Positions 43,349 through 54,002 of a stretch of DNA of 64,000 nt are shown one piece after another. Both the position numbers and the translations under genes were made by a program. Numbering within the stretch: position 1 is the first letter of the stretch; every line of letters starts with the position of its first letter. Source of the stretch: Gigaspora rosea (Eukaryota; Glomeromycota; Glomeromycetes; Diversisporales; Gigasporaceae); assembly GCA_003550325.1 (NCBI GenBank), contig QKWP01000041.1, positions 27,615 to 91,614 on the forward strand. The letters are read 5' to 3'. The notes under the pieces are model-generated. The model was not told where the DNA came from, searched no databases, and worked only from the letters and a program-made list of their open reading frames with translations.

Positions 43349-45202
43349 ATGATTACATTACTACCGGACGAATGCCTTTTAGAAATCTTTAATAATTTCC
43401 ATACTAATTATAGAGTTTTATTTTCATGCCTTCTTGTAAACCGTCACTGGTGTAGAATCATTATACCAATATTATGGAGTGAACCAACAAAATATGTTGA
43501 CGATTTAAGACTTATAAGAATATATCTTTCAGCATTAAATGCTGAAGAACAAGCTTTATTAATTCCTTATAAAATTACCCTTCCAACTTATCAAAAAACA
43601 TTATTTGAATACTCAAGTTTTACCACATATGTTGAATTGTATTTTGCAAATCGAAATAAGGATGGAGTTAAAAATTGGCTTTTTAAAGAAGGAAATGAAG
43701 ATTATTCATTTCTTTATTTTTGTAAGAATCATGATATTTATAATTATCATGATGATTATAGTTATTTGAAATATTATGATATTAAAGAATTTAATGAGCA
43801 AGTAAATGTCATTAAATATTCTTTAATTGAAATGTTTTTACGCACAAGTAAAAAAATTAATCATTTAAGCATTTATGAACCTATTTACGATAATATTTTA
43901 TTCCAAAGACTTCTTAAAAATAACACTTTTATTTCCTTAAAATTTCGTATTAAAAATTTTGAAACAACCAATTTGTTATCAGAGATTCTTCACAAAAGCA
44001 TCACGCTGAATTCTTTAGATATTTCTGGTAATAAATTTGGTTTTAAAAAATTAGAAGCATTAATTAAAACTCTTTGCAAGAACACTACACTAAATTCTTT
44101 AAGTCTTAATTATAATTCTCTCTGTTCTGAGGGTGGAAAAGCATTAGCCGAAGCACTCGGAGAGAACACTACTTTGACATCTTTATTTATTCATTGCAAT
44201 AAACTTGGTTTTGAAGGAGTAAAGGCTCTAGCAAAGGCTCTTTATAGAAACTACACTTTGACTTCTCTAGATATCGGATCCAATATGATTGATTTTGAAG
44301 GCATAAAAGAATTATCAAAGGCTCTTTGTATAAATACCAATTTAACTTTCTTAGATCTTTCTTTTAATTCTCTTGGTCCTGAATCTGGAAAAGTGTTAGC
44401 TGAGGTTCTTTGTAAGAATACCACTCTGACTTCTTTGTCTATATCTGGTAATCGATTAGGTTCTGAAGGTGTAGAAGCATTAGCAAAAGGTCTTTGCAAT
44501 AATACCGCCTTAAATTCTTTAGATCTTAGTTATAATCAAATTGGGCCCGTAGGAATAAAAGCATTATCAGATATTCTCTATATAAACGCCTCTTTAACTT
44601 CCTTAAATCTCTCTAGTAATGAATTTGGTTTTGAAGGATGGGAAATGTTAATAAGAGTTCTTTGTAATAATACAATTTTAACATCTTTGAATCTTTCATC
44701 AAATAAAATTCATTTTGGTGAAAGTGAAAAATTAATAGAATCTTTTTGCAAGAATACCACATTAAATTCTTTAAACCTTAATTGGAATTATCTTGGACCT
44801 AAGGAAGGAAAGGCAATAGCAAATCTTCTTTGTAAGAATGTTACTTTAACTTCTTTATCTATTAAAGGCAATCAACTCGGTTCCGAGGGTGTTGAAGCAA
44901 TAGCGGAGGCTCTTTGTAAAAACACAGTTTTAACTACCTTACACATTGGGGATAATCAAACTAGTTCTAAAGAGATCATAGCATTAGCAAAAGCACTTTG
45001 TGTAAACACTGCTTTGATATCTTTATCCATCAGATTTAATCAACTTAATGTTGAAGCAAGAAAAGCATTAATTGAAGCTCTCTGTGTAAACACTACACTA
45101 ACTTCTTTAGAATTTGATGGTAATAAACTTAACTCTAAGAAATTTAAAGCATTTGTAAATGGTGTTCGTAAGGACAATCGTTTAATCTCTTTAACATATT
45201 AA
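43349..45202 (+). CDS. F-box / RNI-type leucine-rich-repeat protein (617 aa), paralogue 2
   Basis: I start at ATG 43349 (MITLLPDECLLEIFNNF), which aligns with the paralogue's start. The open frame reaches back to 43229, but that part lies in the shared upstream block and is not conserved as protein. Domain order matches paralogue 1: F-box (residues 1-45), a Tyr/Asp/His-rich insert a few residues longer (about 118-150), and about 15 repeats of 28 residues (for example NTTLTSLSISGNRLGSEGVE). It is predicted to be an SCF substrate receptor. Differences from paralogue 1 are concentrated in variable LRR positions, as expected if ligand surfaces diverge, but I could not measure selection. Confidence 0.93.
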   Translation: MITLLPDECLLEIFNNFHTNYRVLFSCLLVNRHWCRIIIPILWSEPTKYVDDLRLIRIYLSALNAEEQALLIPYKITLPTYQKTLFEYSSFTTYVELYFANRNKDGVKNWLFKEGNEDYSFLYFCKNHDIYNYHDDYSYLKYYDIKEFNEQVNVIKYSLIEMFLRTSKKINHLSIYEPIYDNILFQRLLKNNTFISLKFRIKNFETTNLLSEILHKSITLNSLDISGNKFGFKKLEALIKTLCKNTTLNSLSLNYNSLCSEGGKALAEALGENTTLTSLFIHCNKLGFEGVKALAKALYRNYTLTSLDIGSNMIDFEGIKELSKALCINTNLTFLDLSFNSLGPESGKVLAEVLCKNTTLTSLSISGNRLGSEGVEALAKGLCNNTALNSLDLSYNQIGPVGIKALSDILYINASLTSLNLSSNEFGFEGWEMLIRVLCNNTILTSLNLSSNKIHFGESEKLIESFCKNTTLNSLNLNWNYLGPKEGKAIANLLCKNVTLTSLSIKGNQLGSEGVEAIAEALCKNTVLTTLHIGDNQTSSKEIIALAKALCVNTALISLSIRFNQLNVEARKALIEALCVNTTLTSLEFDGNKLNSKKFKAFVNGVRKDNRLISLTY

Positions 45203-45850
45203 ATTAATTAATTTGTTCTGAGAGATCTGAGAGATAACAAAGATCTTTATGTAAACAATAATTTAATGTTCTTAAGGTAGATATTTTAATAATGGCTCTT
45301 TGTGAAAATTGTGTTCTTTTTTTTAAAAAAATATTTACAGAAAAAATGTTTAGTTTAAATAAAAAAGTATTTACTGAAGTTTTCTAAAAACTTTGTATAT
45401 TATGTAAAAATTTTTAATCGCTTATTGGTTTCAACTAGGAAACTTTATACATGAGAAATGAAATTTCCGAGTGTGACGGCATTCATACGTATTTTTTTTA
45501 ACTCCTTTATGGAGACGCACAGTGGCGTACTTTATTCAATTTCACTCATACGTATTTTAAATGCGGCAATAACCACAAAATGACTCATAATCATATTTTA
45601 AATAAATCATGCCATAATAATTTACAACCAATTATCCGAACTTTTGTCCAAAGGATTCATTGTTCCACATTGGATTAAATTGTTATCATTTATTATTATT
45701 GTATTCCAGTATATTAATGTCTATTTTACATCATTTAATCTGTAGGCGGCTGAATATAATAAAATTTGAACGAAATACCTAAGTAATTTTTTGATTTTAA
45801 TCATATAAATGTAATCCGCTTCACCATTCACCATATTATATCAAATTCTT
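45203..45850. other. 3' flank of F-box gene 2
   Basis: The sequence parallels the flank of gene 1 ('gagagatctgagagataac', 'gaagttttctaaaaac'), then becomes unique AT-rich DNA. Confidence 0.5.
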
Positions 45851-45867
45851 AAATTAATTATATTAAT

Positions 45868-46250
45868 ATAGAAATATTTAATAATTTCCGTACAAAGGCC
45901 ATACAAAGTTAATTTTTTGGTTCTCATAACATAAAATTTGAAAAAAAACCCAATAATCCGGCATTTAATTTTGTTTTCAAAAAATTTTATACACAAAATA
46001 ATATAAAAAAAAAATTTTTAGACATCTAATAAGTCACACCCAGATACGTAATAAATACAAACAATTTTTTTTTTCAACATTTACAGAATTTGACACGGTC
46101 GGTTATGAAAATCAATTTACGTTTGCGTGGCCTAATTATAATATTTATTTTTCATGCCTTCTCGTGAGTCTTAGGTGGCGTAGAATTATTAATCAATGAT
46201 GATTTTTATAAAAACATACCTTTCAGCTTTAAATACTAAAGATCACTCTA
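45868..46250 (+). pseudogene. F-box gene fragment, heavily decayed
   Basis: 'atagaaatatttaataatttccgtac' (about 45868) and, after a gap, 'ttatttttcatgccttctcgtgag', 'ggtggcgtagaattatta' and 'aaaacatacctttcagctttaaat' (46140-46245) correspond in order to the F-box part of the intact genes. An insertion of about 200 bp and point changes break it. No LRR part follows. Confidence 0.65.
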
Positions 46251-46277
46251 AATGAGTGATGAAAACTTGTAAATCAT

Positions 46278-46332
46278 CATCGCAGTGATATCTATCCCTA
46301 TAAGAATTAGGGTACATATCACTGCGATAATA
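46278..46332. repeat. Hairpin with 23-bp arms
   Basis: CATCGCAGTGATATCTATCC and its near-perfect inverted copy (GGGTACATATCACTGCGATA) surround a short loop 'taagaat'. It could be a small foldback element or a structured RNA. No T-rich terminator context is evident. Confidence 0.5.
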
Positions 46333-46334
46333 AT

Positions 46335-48000
46335 GTATTAAATGATTATCATACTCCGTCACCCAAATGATGTTTCTATATTTTTTATTACAACTGTTCT
46401 TGCTTTAAAACATGGATTAATACATTCACTCGACTTATTCATTGACCACCAGCATATCGTATAAGAACTATATCCTCACAGCATCCTCGCGATAATTACA
46501 CTACACGAATGAGTTTATTTGCCAAACAATTTATAGCTTCTCTTAAGGATCTTCGTCTACATTCAAAATAACTTAATTGAGTTCCAGCGCTACAGTTATA
46601 AGGGTGTAAAATACGATATAATTTTGGTCTATATTATTTTTATGACATTATAACAATTATAGGTCAACTTTAAAAAGATAAGTCTCGTTCTCGCAATAAC
46701 GATATTGTCATCCCTTGTTATTATTATATCATTATGATCTGATCTAATTAAGTGATAAACTCGAACCGATTAAATAAACTAATGACATGCACAAGTTATT
46801 ACGATCGTTATAAATCTCAAGTCAGGCTTCTATCGGAGCTAAACTGGACACTTTAGTGAAATCGCTTCTATACTATAGTAACAGTAGGATTTGTTAAACG
46901 GTCAAAAATACGGGTTTGTTGAAAAAATGATCTCGTATATTTTTATCAAGGTTGTAGTTAGTAAGATTGGTAATGTAATAAGCGCAGTGCATAAGCAACG
47001 CAGGTCACTAGAGATGTAGAAGCCACTCTATTTTTTTTATGCTAAAAATTAACAAATAAAATATAAAATATAAAAGTTACTATATATAACAAAATTATTT
47101 ATTGTGATATGGCTAACAGATTTGCTAATACGATTAATAAACAGATCAATTTAAAATGTTAACTGATGTCGCAACTTAAATATCGATAAAATTTTTGTCG
47201 TAAATAATAAATAAAATACGAAACAAACTTACTGGTTTCAAGCTTTCAAATAAAAATTCTAAGCACAACGATCGGGAAATACGTACGTACCTTTTGAAAT
47301 TTGGGATCAATCAAAATTTTGATGACACCGTTCAATTTTTGAATCCGGATTACAAAATCCGGATATATCCGGATATAAAAAGGATAACGGATATTATTTT
47401 TCCAAAGCCGGTAATAAATCCAGGTTTTTATTTTAGTTATTATAAATCCGATTTTTTGTCTAGATATTATATGCTAATCAAGATCAGCCAATAATTTTTA
47501 AACATGATTTTGTTCATAAATCACAGTTATGTTGCTAGCACTTTTGTTTATTGTTCTAATTGTTAGTTGTACAATGTCTAGCGAGGCACGTAAAAATTCT
47601 GTCACACAATCCTTGATACATGTAACTTATTGTAATTTATAATTCGACATAAATTCTGGAACACCTAACTAGTTGCAAAGTAGAATGTTGAGAATATTGA
47701 TTAAGCATTAAAAAAATTTAGCCATAGTTTTTTTTATGGATGCTAAACTTTGAATAAAAATTGTTCTAAGCTTTTCTAATCAAATCTGATAATTTTTTTT
47801 ATTTTAATACTATAATTATGATCAGGCAAGTGTTGAGCAACCTTTATTCAAAGTTTAGGTATCTGTAAATAAAACTGCTACTAATTTTTTAAATGTTTCT
47901 CAATGTATACTTATTCAAATTTGATAAAATTTTTTACAAATTCATAGAATTAAAATAAAAAAATTTTATTGAATTTTAATCAAGAAATTATCATTTGAAG
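46335..48000. other. Intergenic AT-rich stretch; 'tatccgga' cluster
   Basis: No gene. Near 47340-47390 'atccgga' recurs four or five times. The open frame at 47294-47494 has an alternative start and no recognisable content. Confidence 0.4.
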
Positions 48001-48008
48001 TTTTTTTA

Positions 48009-48510
48009 ACCTTTCTTTACTAACCTGAAGGTCCTTAGATACTTTTAGGATCTTTCTCACTCCCTAAAGACCAGGGTTATTCTTTTTGCAGGGATCGATA
48101 GCCGGCATGTGGCCTCTATTTTTTACTGTACTCATGAGATAGCTCATGCTCTATCATTTGACGTTCTGGGTCCCTGGTCATGCGGTGCAGGATCTCTGAT
48201 TTTGAGATTCACAGTTCCTTAACCTATTAGCTGGATTGTCCTTTTATATATTAAAGTTCTTTCCAATTTTAATCCTTTTAAGCTAGATTTACTCAATTTT
48301 AATGTTATTAGTTGATGGATTATGCCCTGACCCCATGGTTATGCCAGTGAATGCATTAGTGTAAATCTTGTTCTTCTTTGATTTATCTGGATCCTCAAAG
48401 ATCAATCAATCATGATCCTTGCAAGCCTTGTTCCCCGGTGGGATTCAAACCCACGACCTTGCGATTATACCCGGAGTGTTAACCACTGCACTATCGAACT
48501 GCAGTCATTG
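48009..48510 (-). mobile_element. tRNA-derived SINE-like element
   Basis: On the minus strand a tRNA-like head begins near 48505. It has an A-box TAGTGCAGTGG (48493-48483), a B-box GGTTTGAATCC (48451-48441), a D-stem AGTG/CACT and a perfect T-arm GTGGG/CCCAC with loop TTTGAAT. The 7-bp acceptor stem and the anticodon stem do not pair, so it is not a functional tRNA. About 430 bp of unrelated, GC-richer body follows and ends in an A-rich tail near 48009 ('aaagaaaggttaaaaaaa'). A pol III promoter head, a body and an A-rich tail are the SINE layout. Confidence 0.55.
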
Positions 48511-49155
48511 TTTAAAGTTTAAAAAAGAAAATTTGCAACAATTAAATTTTGGTTAAAATTTCAAGTTTTTTTTAAATCTTCAAGCAAAGGTTTCTTGATA
48601 ACCACTAAATTAAATTCAAATAAATTTTTTTTATTTCAATTTACAAATGTATAAAATTAAAATACAAAATTTTTACTGAATTTGATCAAATCGTTATTGA
48701 GAAATCTTCGCTAGAAGTTTAAAAAAAAAATTCAAAATTTTAAAAAGGAGATGATTCTGATTGGTGAATATTGTACTCCGGAATCAAGTCGGAAAATATC
48801 TTCAAATTTCCGGGTTGGACACGTCGGATCTAGGTCGGCGTTTAGTTCTAGTTGTTAACAGGCTCTATAGCAAAATTATCAGCTGGGATTTTTTACTTGA
48901 TGAATGGATAAGTAAATTTTTAAATGATCTTGGGCAAAATTGATCAATTCCGATCCAGTCGACCATGATTCCGATACACTGAAATATTCCGACACGGAAT
49001 TTTGGGGCCCCTGTATGAGTTTAAGCGTACCTTAATTAGGCATAACAAAGGACCCTCCTGTCGTATCCGGTATTAGTACTGCATACATTCATTTATAGGT
49101 GATACTGTAACCTTACGTACAATACTGAAAGTATGCCCATTAACGTAGACTCATC
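48511..49155. other. Intergenic stretch before the MFS array
   Basis: AT-rich, no gene called. The open frame at 48761-48943 has no recognisable motif. Confidence 0.4.
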
Positions 49156-51739
49156 GTGGTATTAATACCTACGTAGTTATTGTTTCCAAGTGTTATATTA
49201 TTTATATACCCTAATTTATTTGAAAAATTTAGTAACTGGCGGCCTGGTTATATTCCGAAACGAATTATAACTATTATTCTTTGTATTTTTGCTGTTATCA
49301 TCAGCTATGCTGGTATATTACAATGCTAAATCTTTGTCTTTAATAACTTGTCAAACTTACTCATTAAATTATTTATTTCTTCATAAAAGATCGTTCAAAT
49401 ATGTCAATTGCCATAGTTTATATGGCTAAGGAATTTAATTGGGGTCATAGTATACAAGGTTATATATTGTCATCATTTTATTTTGGATATTTTGCATCTC
49501 AATTTATAGGAGGCGTGCTTGCAGATAAATTCGGGGGTAGGAGAGTATTAGGCGTAGGTGAGTAATATTCTAAGAGATATATTGTTTAAATATATATATA
49601 TTTATGTTGGTTATTTCCGAATTATTTATTTCAGCTGCCGCAATTTGGACACTCTTTACTTTACTTACTCCAATTTCTGCCAGAGTAAACATATACTGTC
49701 TTATATTGTGTAGAATTTGCTTAGGAATTGGTGAAGGTGTAACTTTTCCGTGTATTGCATCTTTAATCACAAAATGGTTTCCACCTGAAGAACGATCTAG
49801 AGCTGTTTCGATAATATCTGTTTCTATTTTTATTGGTATGGCAATCGCCATGCCAATTTCCAATATGTTGGGTTCGAGTCAATTTGGCTGGGAAAGCATT
49901 TTTTGGGTATTTGCAATTTGTGGCTTTATTTGGTCTGTTATTTGGCAATTTTATGGAAAAAGTGATCCTAGAGATTATTTAGGAATCAGCAAAGAAGAAT
50001 TAGATTGGATTTTAAAAAGTAAATCAAGTTCTTATTCAGAAGATAATTTTGAAAACTATCAATCAGGATCCAGAGAATATATTACGATTACTGACGATGA
50101 TCGTGGAATTGTTCAAACCGAAAATGATACGTTATTACCAGAAAATCAAATGTCATCAGGATCTCATTCTATAACCAAAATTCCTTGGAAATTAATATTT
50201 TCTCGTCGTGAAGTGTGGGCAATTGTACTTGGTCAATTTTTTGATTCTTGGGGCTATTTTATACTGCTTAATTGGCTACCAATATTTTATTATGAATATT
50301 TTCATGTAGACATTAATTTAATTGGATATTACACTGGTAAGAAATCTTAATATTAGGTCATGCAAACAAATAAAATTGTTTCTCGTTATCCGGCCAGGTC
50401 ACTTTTTTAGAAAAGTTAAATTTTTTTATTCAGGTATAAAAAAAAAAATTTAAAAAACTTTTTTGAATTAATATATTTGTAGTCATAGGCTGCATGTAGC
50501 CGTAAATAAAGATCAGTTGTAACTTTATTATCAAACCAACTTTTTTTATAAAATCAAGACTTCACGATTAAGGCGTGAGATTAGGGTTGGCGCAAGCATA
50601 GTTTATGCCAAAATTTAGCCTGAAAATTTTTGTTAGGACGTATAAGATGGTTTTATTGTCAAAATTTTGTGATATTGCAAATTTTTTTGGTTTCGCGTTC
50701 ATCTGATCTTGAAATTTGATTGCCTGGTAGCCGTGGCTACAAATATATTAATACAAATTTATTATATTCAAAATTTTTTAAATATAACACTTTTTGCCGG
50801 CCGGCCGTGTCTTATTTGCTTGTCCCATGTAACGAGAGACAACTATCTAATTTGCATGACCTTACTATTAATACTTTCATATTGTATTGATAAATTTCAA
50901 ATTTTTAGCTTTCCCTTATTTTTTCTACATTATAATGGGATTTACATCCGGTTATATCTGTGATTATGCGATTCATCAATTAAATATTCGTGTTTTAACT
51001 GTAAGAAGATCCGTTAATCTAATTGGAATGCTTGGAATAACAATATCTCTTTTATTTGTAAGCATTAAGAAGATTGCAAACTTATTTTTTATTTATTGTT
51101 ACGATTGTTGATGAAATTTGCTGATGCTGAAATTTAGACCTATTTCTGTATGAAATTTTAAATTTTTTTGTGGCTTTTTTTTTTTTAATGTTTCTTTAAT
51201 ATTAGGCTAGGATTTAATGTTTAGAGTTTACGATAAAAAATATATGTGGATTTGTAAGCTTTTATAGTTTCAAATCAAGATCCAAGTTTCTGCATCTGCC
51301 AATTCTGAATCCTGCCATTTCATTTATTTTTTCTTTAACTTATATATATAATTTACAGGCAACATATTTGGCAAAAACTTCACTTCAAGGATTATCGATA
51401 ATAACGATTGGATTTGGATTATATTCATTCGAAATTTCGAGTACAAATGTATCTCCGGTAATTAATTAATATTGGGCTTAATTAAATGATTCATTTAATA
51501 TAAAATTAAACCATTATCAATTCTAGATGGATATTGCACCAAAATACGCGGGTTTAATATCTGGCTTAGCATATACTTGTGCGGCGGTACCGGCTTTTTT
51601 TGGTGTTGCATTAACAGGATGGATATTAGAAATTACTGGTAATGATTGGAGTATTGTTTGGTCTATATGTTCTTTGTTCTATTTTTTTGAAGCGTTATTT
51701 TTTTGTTGCTTGGCTGGTGGAGAGGTAATAATTGATTGA
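49156..51739 (+). CDS. MFS transporter, SLC17/anion-cation symporter type, copy A (seven exons)
   Basis: Exons: 49156-49172, 49233-49312, 49390-49557, 49635-50336, 50909-51057, 51359-51457 and 51527-51739. All junctions are GT..AG and in phase, giving 476 codons including stop. Key signatures: SYAD-RSNMSIAIV after helix 1, the MFS loop motif GGVLADKFGGRR (residues 73-84), GIGEGVTFPCIASLITKWFP, and GWILEITGNDWSIVW near the end. About 12 membrane helices are expected. SLC17 relatives move organic anions, phosphate or vitamins with H+ or Na+; the substrate here is unknown. The cytoplasmic loop has about 30 residues absent from copies B and C. The first micro-exon has GTG where B and C have ATG, so the start may be lost or lie elsewhere. 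Intron 4 carries a 506-bp MITE. Confidence 0.8.
50356..50861. mobile_element. 506-bp PIF/Harbinger-like MITE in intron 4 of copy A
   Basis: It starts GGTCATGCAAACAAAT and ends with the inverted ATTTGCATGACC. The flanks are TTA at 50353-50355 and 50862-50864. The corresponding intron in copies B and C is only about 72-81 nt, showing the empty site. It is non-coding; the frame at 50709-50963 overlaps it and is spurious. Confidence 0.85.
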
Positions 51740-51766
51740 AGGATGAGAGTAAGGGTTATTTATGCA

Positions 51767-51939
51767 CAGTCAGACCACTCTGAGTGCACCCCCCTATAAG
51801 TGAACACCCTCTCTAAATGCACTTAAGTTCTGGCGTAAATCTATACTTGACCTCTATAAATGCACCTTTTCTTAATATCCTCTAAATTCACGTTGTTAAA
51901 GTGTGGCCCCAATGGCGTGCATTTAGAGAGGTTTGACTA
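51767..51939. mobile_element. MITE (CAGTCAGACC family) after copy A
   Basis: It starts CAGTCAGACCACTCTGAGTG and ends with the inverted AGAGAGGTTTGACTA, TA-flanked on the right. An orthologous copy follows copy B at 56017, so this insertion preceded the duplication. Confidence 0.75.
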
Positions 51940-52397
51940 TATTATAAATATGTATTTCTAGTTTGATAATTGCATTCCTAAGATATGCGTAGCCTGATGT
52001 AGAATATGGGATATGCTTATAAATATAGTAATTTGCTCTAATTTTCAATATTTTAGTAACTTAAAGAAAGATTTAACAAATTTTTTTGATTATAAATTAA
52101 ATAAACATCAAATGATTAACAACTAGAAATGTTATCTGTTTAATTATTAGTTGAACCTGGGTGGCGAAACCGCCCAAATATGTAATTTTTATTTATCACT
52201 CGATCATACAAACACAACGGAATACACTATTGTATTGTGACCTCCGGCAAAATTTTCTGATTCCCACATGACGTAGCCGCAGCCCTATTTCCGGTTATGT
52301 CAATCATTATCTGCCAAATCGCAAGAACTGTCTTGCCAGAATTGAGGACCCCGATATTTTTGTGTGTAATCATAGTAATAGCGATAGCGATAGTGAT
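51940..52397. other. Duplicated intergenic segment (unit 1)
   Basis: The sequence 'cctgatgtagaatatg' through 'cgaaaccgcccaaatatgta', 'tgtgacctccggcaaaatt' and 'gccgcagccctatttccggt' is repeated after copy B (56300-56690). It has no gene; it is part of the MFS duplication unit. Short GATAGC-type repeats lie at 52376-52396. Confidence 0.65.
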
Positions 52398-52876
52398 ACA
52401 GTTAACCTCTCTAAATGCACGCCTTTGGGACCACACTTTAACAACGTGCATTTAGAGAATAATAAGAAAAAGTGCATTTATAGAGGTCAAGTATATGGGG
52501 TCTTTGCTAGGAAAACCACAGTTAGAGACTATTTAGATTTTGACAATAAAATTTGAAATTGCTAGCTAAATCCAATTTGAATAAACTTTTTTTTATTTTA
52601 TAAAGATCAAAAAGCTTAATAAAGTAAAAAAGAGTTTATTCAAAATTGGATTAATAGATAGCAATTTCAAATTTTATTGTCAAAATCTAAATATTCTCTA
52701 ACTGTGGTTTTCCTAGCAAATACCCCATATATATGGGCCAGAGCTTGAGTGTTCATTTAGAAAAGGTGCACTTATAGAGGATGCACTTAGAGAGGTCTGA
52801 CTGTATATACTTGACCTCTATAAAAAGCACGTGTTAAAGTGTAGTCCCAAGGGCGGGCATTTAGAGGGTTTAAATG
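52398..52876. mobile_element. Nested MITE complex (CAGTTAACC family) with hairpin insert
   Basis: The outer element runs from CAGTTAACCTCTCTAAATGC to 'gcatttagagggtttaaatg', imperfect inverted ends. Within it lie a partial related element ending AGAGAGGTCTGACTG (about 52801) and the 230-bp hairpin at 52497. The related complex after copy B (56745-57000) lacks the hairpin. Confidence 0.6.
52497..52726. mobile_element. 230-bp foldback element (GGGGT..ACCCC)
   Basis: GGGGTCTTTGCTAGGAAAAC and an almost perfect inverted copy extend about 90 bp into each arm, leaving a small AT-rich loop. It is flanked by ATAT on both sides (or TA with T/A termini). It is absent from the otherwise matching duplicate near 56830, so it inserted after the gene duplication. 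Confidence 0.85.
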
Positions 52877-54002
52877 TAGTACTTAACTGTTGAGTCCATT
52901 TTCGGATCCCGTAACCTCCGCAGCAAGTTTCGTTGGTGTAAAATCCTAATTCCTCGGACCAAATTAAACACACACCTTTGTCGAAGTATATTAGTTTATT
53001 AATGTTTTGCGTAGTGTTAGATTCGATTAGATTGCCAAAAGTATAGTCATCAGCGTTACACCGAATGAAAGATACTGGATTATTTCAGGAACGGAATGCA
53101 ATAAATCCCGATGGCATGCTTTCTTTTTGGCAGCACTCATACGCCATAATAGGTCATATTACAGTCAGACCCCTCTCTGAGTGCGCCCTCTATAAGTGCA
53201 CACACTCTCTAAATGCACACACAGGTTCCAGCTTATTGACTTTATAAATGAACTTTTTCATATTATTCTCTAAATGCATTTTGTTAAAGTGTGGTCCCAA
53301 GGGCATGTATTTAGAGAGGTTTAACTGTACTTAGTTCAATAGTGAAATCATATGACTTCACTAATTAAATTTAGTAATATGACCTGTTATTGTCTTTTCA
53401 TGTTCCAAAACCTGCTTATATATGAACGTTGCCTTCGCTACCTACAGTAACTCTGCTTTGAATGGACATAATATTCTCTATCTCAAACGTAGTACCGATT
53501 CAGTCTATTAAATAATATACTTGGAAACGGGAACCTGCTCTTGTACGCAGTTCCCTCTAATCTTTACTTGGGCAATTACAATTCGTAAGTCACAAGGCTT
53601 AATATTTATTTACCACAAGCCGTAATAAATCTTGAAAATAAGGAATTTGCAACAGGTCTCACATTTATAAGCGTATTAAGAGTTTTGAATCTAAGATTAA
53701 TAGAATAAAAATTGCCTTCGCTATAAAACCATCATTTCGAATTCTAATTTTAATAATTAATGTTTAATTAGAACTCCAGCTCACAAACGCTGCCATTTTT
53801 CTAATGATAATATATACTTTTTTATCACCGATTAATAAGTATTTTTTTTTTTTTTTAATATAAAATTATAGTATACTTATCATATATTAAAAAAGGTTAT
53901 CCAAAATTTTTTATATCTGTAGAAATATGAATTAAATTCGAATTATTTAAAACATATTTTTAACGGATCGTAGCACTAATACTTGAATACGTTTGTTCCA
54001 CT
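52877..54002. other. Duplicated intergenic segment, distal part (unit 1)
   Basis: Sequence around 'ttttcggatcccgtaac', 'ctgctttgaatgga' and 'taccacaagccgtaa' recurs between copies B and C (57010-58620). It leads into the conserved 5' flank of the next MFS gene. Except for the MITE at 53162-53327, no further feature is seen. Confidence 0.6.
53162..53327. mobile_element. 166-bp MITE (CAGTCAGACC family)
   Basis: It starts CAGTCAGACCCCTCTCTGAG and ends AGAGAGGTTTAACTG. TA flanks lie at 53160-53161 and 53328-53329. The matching position in unit 2 (near 57930) has no such element, so it inserted after duplication. Confidence 0.8.

Noticed and set aside
48438-48510. Functional tRNA gene on the minus strand
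   Set aside because: A and B boxes and the T-arm are good, but the acceptor and anticodon stems do not pair. I treat it as a SINE head or tRNA pseudogene.
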